Source of the DNA: Oribacterium sp. oral taxon 102 | GTDB taxonomy: Bacteria; Bacillota; Clostridia; Lachnospirales; Lachnospiraceae | Assembly (NCBI RefSeq): GCF_013394775.1 | Contig: NZ_JABXYT010000001.1 | Location: 2,425,564-2,489,563 of the forward strand | Direction of reading: 5' to 3' | DNA: 64,000 bases | Shown here: piece after piece, positions 62,759 to 64,000 of the stretch | Layout: each line of letters opens with the position of its first letter | Position numbering within the stretch: position 1 is the first letter of the stretch | Program-made: the position numbers and the translations under genes | Notes under the pieces: generated by a model | Seen by the model: the letters and a program-made list of their open reading frames with translations, nothing else | Database searches by the model: none | What the model was told of the DNA's origin: nothing

Positions 62759-63144
62759 CCAAAAACACCTCCCAATTTTTCAATCAGCCCCATATCGGCT
62801 GGCAACCAGTCAACGCTGTATAATTCATCTTTACTAAGCCAGCGCGCGTCCTCTGCTTCTTTGAGTTTTATTTCACCCTCAGTAACATTACACCAGAAAC
62901 AATCCATACTTAAATGAAATGATGGGTAATCATATTCAATAGTGTCTATCAAATCGCCAACTTCGACTTTTACATCAAGCTCCTCTTGAATTTCCCTTAC
63001 TAAGGCTTCTTGTGGTGTTTCCTCAGGTTCGATCTTTCCTCCAGGAAACTCCCATTGGCCCTTAAATTCACCATATCCTCTTGCTGTGGCAAAAATCTTA
63101 TCTTCGCTACGAATCACTGCAGCGACAACTCTAATCGTCTTCAT
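62755..63144 (-). CDS. NUDIX hydrolase, MutT-like
   Basis: A 129-aa MutT-type protein: N-terminal KTIRVVAAVIRSEDKIFATA and a full Nudix box GGKIEPEETPQEALVREIQE followed by ELDVKVEVG, with all catalytic Glu residues. MutT-like enzymes hydrolyse 8-oxo-dGTP or related nucleotides. It overlaps the CarD-like gene upstream and the Abi-like start downstream, so in this locus it may act on a nucleotide signal and not in housekeeping; that is inference. Confidence 0.88.
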   Translation of the reverse strand: MKTIRVVAAVIRSEDKIFATARGYGEFKGQWEFPGGKIEPEETPQEALVREIQEELDVKVEVGDLIDTIEYDYPSFHLSMDCFWCNVTEGEIKLKEAEDARWLSKDELYSVDWLPADMGLIEKLGGVFG

Positions 63145-63403
63145 ATTCCTTATATAAACTCCAGCAACTTCTTTTCCATGCAGAATTCATACCCATCTTT
63201 TTTAATCCAATCTTATCAAACTGAACGACTATCGTAGTTCCTTCAATCGCTGTAATCTTGCCAAGGCCAAATGCTTTATGTTTCACCTGTCTTCCGACAA
63301 TATCGGCTGGTATTTCTATCTGTGGTTTTGGCTCTGGTTTCGGAACAATCAGTGCAACAAATACAGGCTTCTTTGTTCCTATTTTTTTGGCAACAGCCAT
63401 CAT
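63131..63403 (-). CDS. CarD/Tudor-like small domain, end frameshifted
   Basis: A 90-aa frame. After a Lys/Pro linker it has VGRQVKHKAFGLGKITAIEG and TTIVVQFDKIGLKKMG, the five-strand SH3/Tudor-like pattern of CarD-type and UvrD-tail domains. The natural end (YEFCMEKKLLEFI in another frame) is reached with one extra base near 63195, so the listed last ~20 residues are probably wrong. It is joined to the SRA-like gene by an ATGA overlap and may once have been fused to it. Confidence 0.6.
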   Translation of the reverse strand: MMAVAKKIGTKKPVFVALIVPKPEPKPQIEIPADIVGRQVKHKAFGLGKITAIEGTTIVVQFDKIGLKKMGMNSAWKRSCWSLYKEYEDD

Positions 63404-63899
63404 TTTGTATACTCAGCATCAACATTCTTACCACGATTTTCGTAGTCATCCATATCCTTAAACACGAACATTTGCGGCTTCTTTACATCATTATCTGGTA
63501 CAGGCCTTATTGGGAACATCCATACTTTTCGATTATTACCATCTTCACCGGGCTGCACATCTGTGTATGGCTTGCTCACAAGTTCTATTCTTCCGCAGTA
63601 GATATATTCTCCAGCATCTATAACTTCAAACAGATGAACATCAACTCCATTATAATCAGACTCAGCTAATGTGGCATTCTGCGCCCAATGAATGTCCTGA
63701 TCGCCTGATTTGCCCATGCCCGTATAATGTAAAACTCCGCCGATCCACTTATCATGATAAAGACCTTTTGTATAATCCGATACGATAACAAGTGTATTCG
63801 TTGTTCTTGACCGGCGCATACCCATATTTCCGCATTTGAATATTTCAACAATATCTGCGTTCTTTATAATTTGTCCTTTTTTAGTCCAGGATTAAACAT
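63400..63899 (-). CDS. SRA/YDG-like domain protein, N-terminus possibly frameshifted
   Basis: The 141-aa open part starts at 63825 with MGMRRSRTTNTLVIVSDYTK, then VLHYTGMGKSGDQDIHWAQN, VDVHLFEVIDAGEYIYCGRI, and GEDGNNRKVWMFPIRP. This is the N-terminal SRA-like domain of COG3440-type HNH restriction proteins. The true start is likely ATG 63899 (MFNPGLKK) after GGAGG, joined by one extra A in a six-A run. No HNH domain follows. SRA-like domains read modified cytosine and appear in type IV restriction enzymes, including ones sensing phosphorothioates. Confidence 0.7.
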
Positions 63900-63920
63900 A
63901 ATACGCCTCCAATTCTTAAT

Positions 63921-64000
63921 ATCTATTCCACTGCCTGCAAACACCCAAAATGGTCGAGTTGCCGGATTAGTTGTCATCCGTTTTCATTTTCCAAAAATCA
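63921..64000 (-). repeat. Dispersed ~80-bp repeat, copy 2
   Basis: Matches 28384-28464 in the same orientation and continues past the window edge. On the minus strand it lies directly upstream of the SRA-like gene's ribosome binding site, so it probably contains its leader or promoter. Confidence 0.75.

Overview
The window looks like a hypervariable genomic island in a gut- or rumen-type Clostridia genome, most likely Lachnospiraceae. Protein wording, moderate GC and strong AGGAGG-type ribosome binding sites support this, but it is inferred from family resemblance and not from a marker gene. No rRNA or tRNA gene and no CRISPR array was seen.

Layout. (1) 1-8.4 kb, minus strand: a decaying block of housekeeping and repair genes. 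It holds an IS3 remnant, a rhodanese/cyclophilin-like pseudogene, an intact SRAP (HMCES/YedK) gene, an intact 3-methyladenine glycosylase I (tag), a dead sfsA, an intact isochorismatase-fold hydrolase, and broken EVE-like, MmcQ/YjbR, aldo/keto reductase, EEP-phosphatase, HTH/HsdR_N-like and SIMPL genes. (2) 8.4-9.6 kb: a defective IS3-family element. (3) 9.6-25.1 kb, minus strand: a complete DNA phosphorothioation system. It reads XRE regulator, dptF-dptG-dptH (restriction), dndB-dndC-dndD-dndE-dndA (modification), then an unknown gene cut by the IS3 element. A perfect 34-bp palindrome lies just upstream of dndB. (4) 25.2-30.1 kb: an IS256 element, a second IS256 fragment, a truncated caspase-like gene with a small membrane-protein gene, and a RhuM-family gene. 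(5) 30.4-38.5 kb, minus strand: a second regulator-led defence operon, XRE-TcmP-TcmP-radical SAM-type III-like Mod-type III-like Res. This is the best candidate for an under-described system.

(6) 38.7-61.8 kb, plus strand: a prophage-derived element. It starts with an ImmA/IrrE-like metallopeptidase and a sigma-like regulator. An intact early replication block follows (DUF2800, DUF2815, family A polymerase, P4/D5-type primase, VRR-NUC, SNF2 helicase, DUF1492). Next come HNH, small terminase and a ParB-MTase. An IS3 copy then sits exactly where large terminase, portal, capsid and tail genes would be expected, and only a holin fragment and a damaged amidase follow. Three consecutive large-serine-recombinase-type genes close the element. 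Repeated non-coding modules punctuate it: two inverted copies of a 91-bp palindrome, a stem-loop leader present two to three times, and a short leader motif present three times. (7) 61.8-64 kb, minus strand: a further defence-like cassette with an SRA-like gene, a CarD/Tudor-like gene, a NUDIX hydrolase and an Abi_C-like gene, partly frameshifted. An ~80-bp repeat at the right edge also occurs at 28.4 kb next to the caspase fragment.

In functional terms, two modification-based defence systems (phosphorothioation and a methyltransferase/radical SAM system) sit next to a crippled prophage and further abortive-infection-type genes. The dnd/dpt genes, the type III-like operon and the phage replication genes are open. 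The flanks carry many one-base frameshifts and in-frame stops, which means relaxed selection, consensus indel errors in the assembly, or both.
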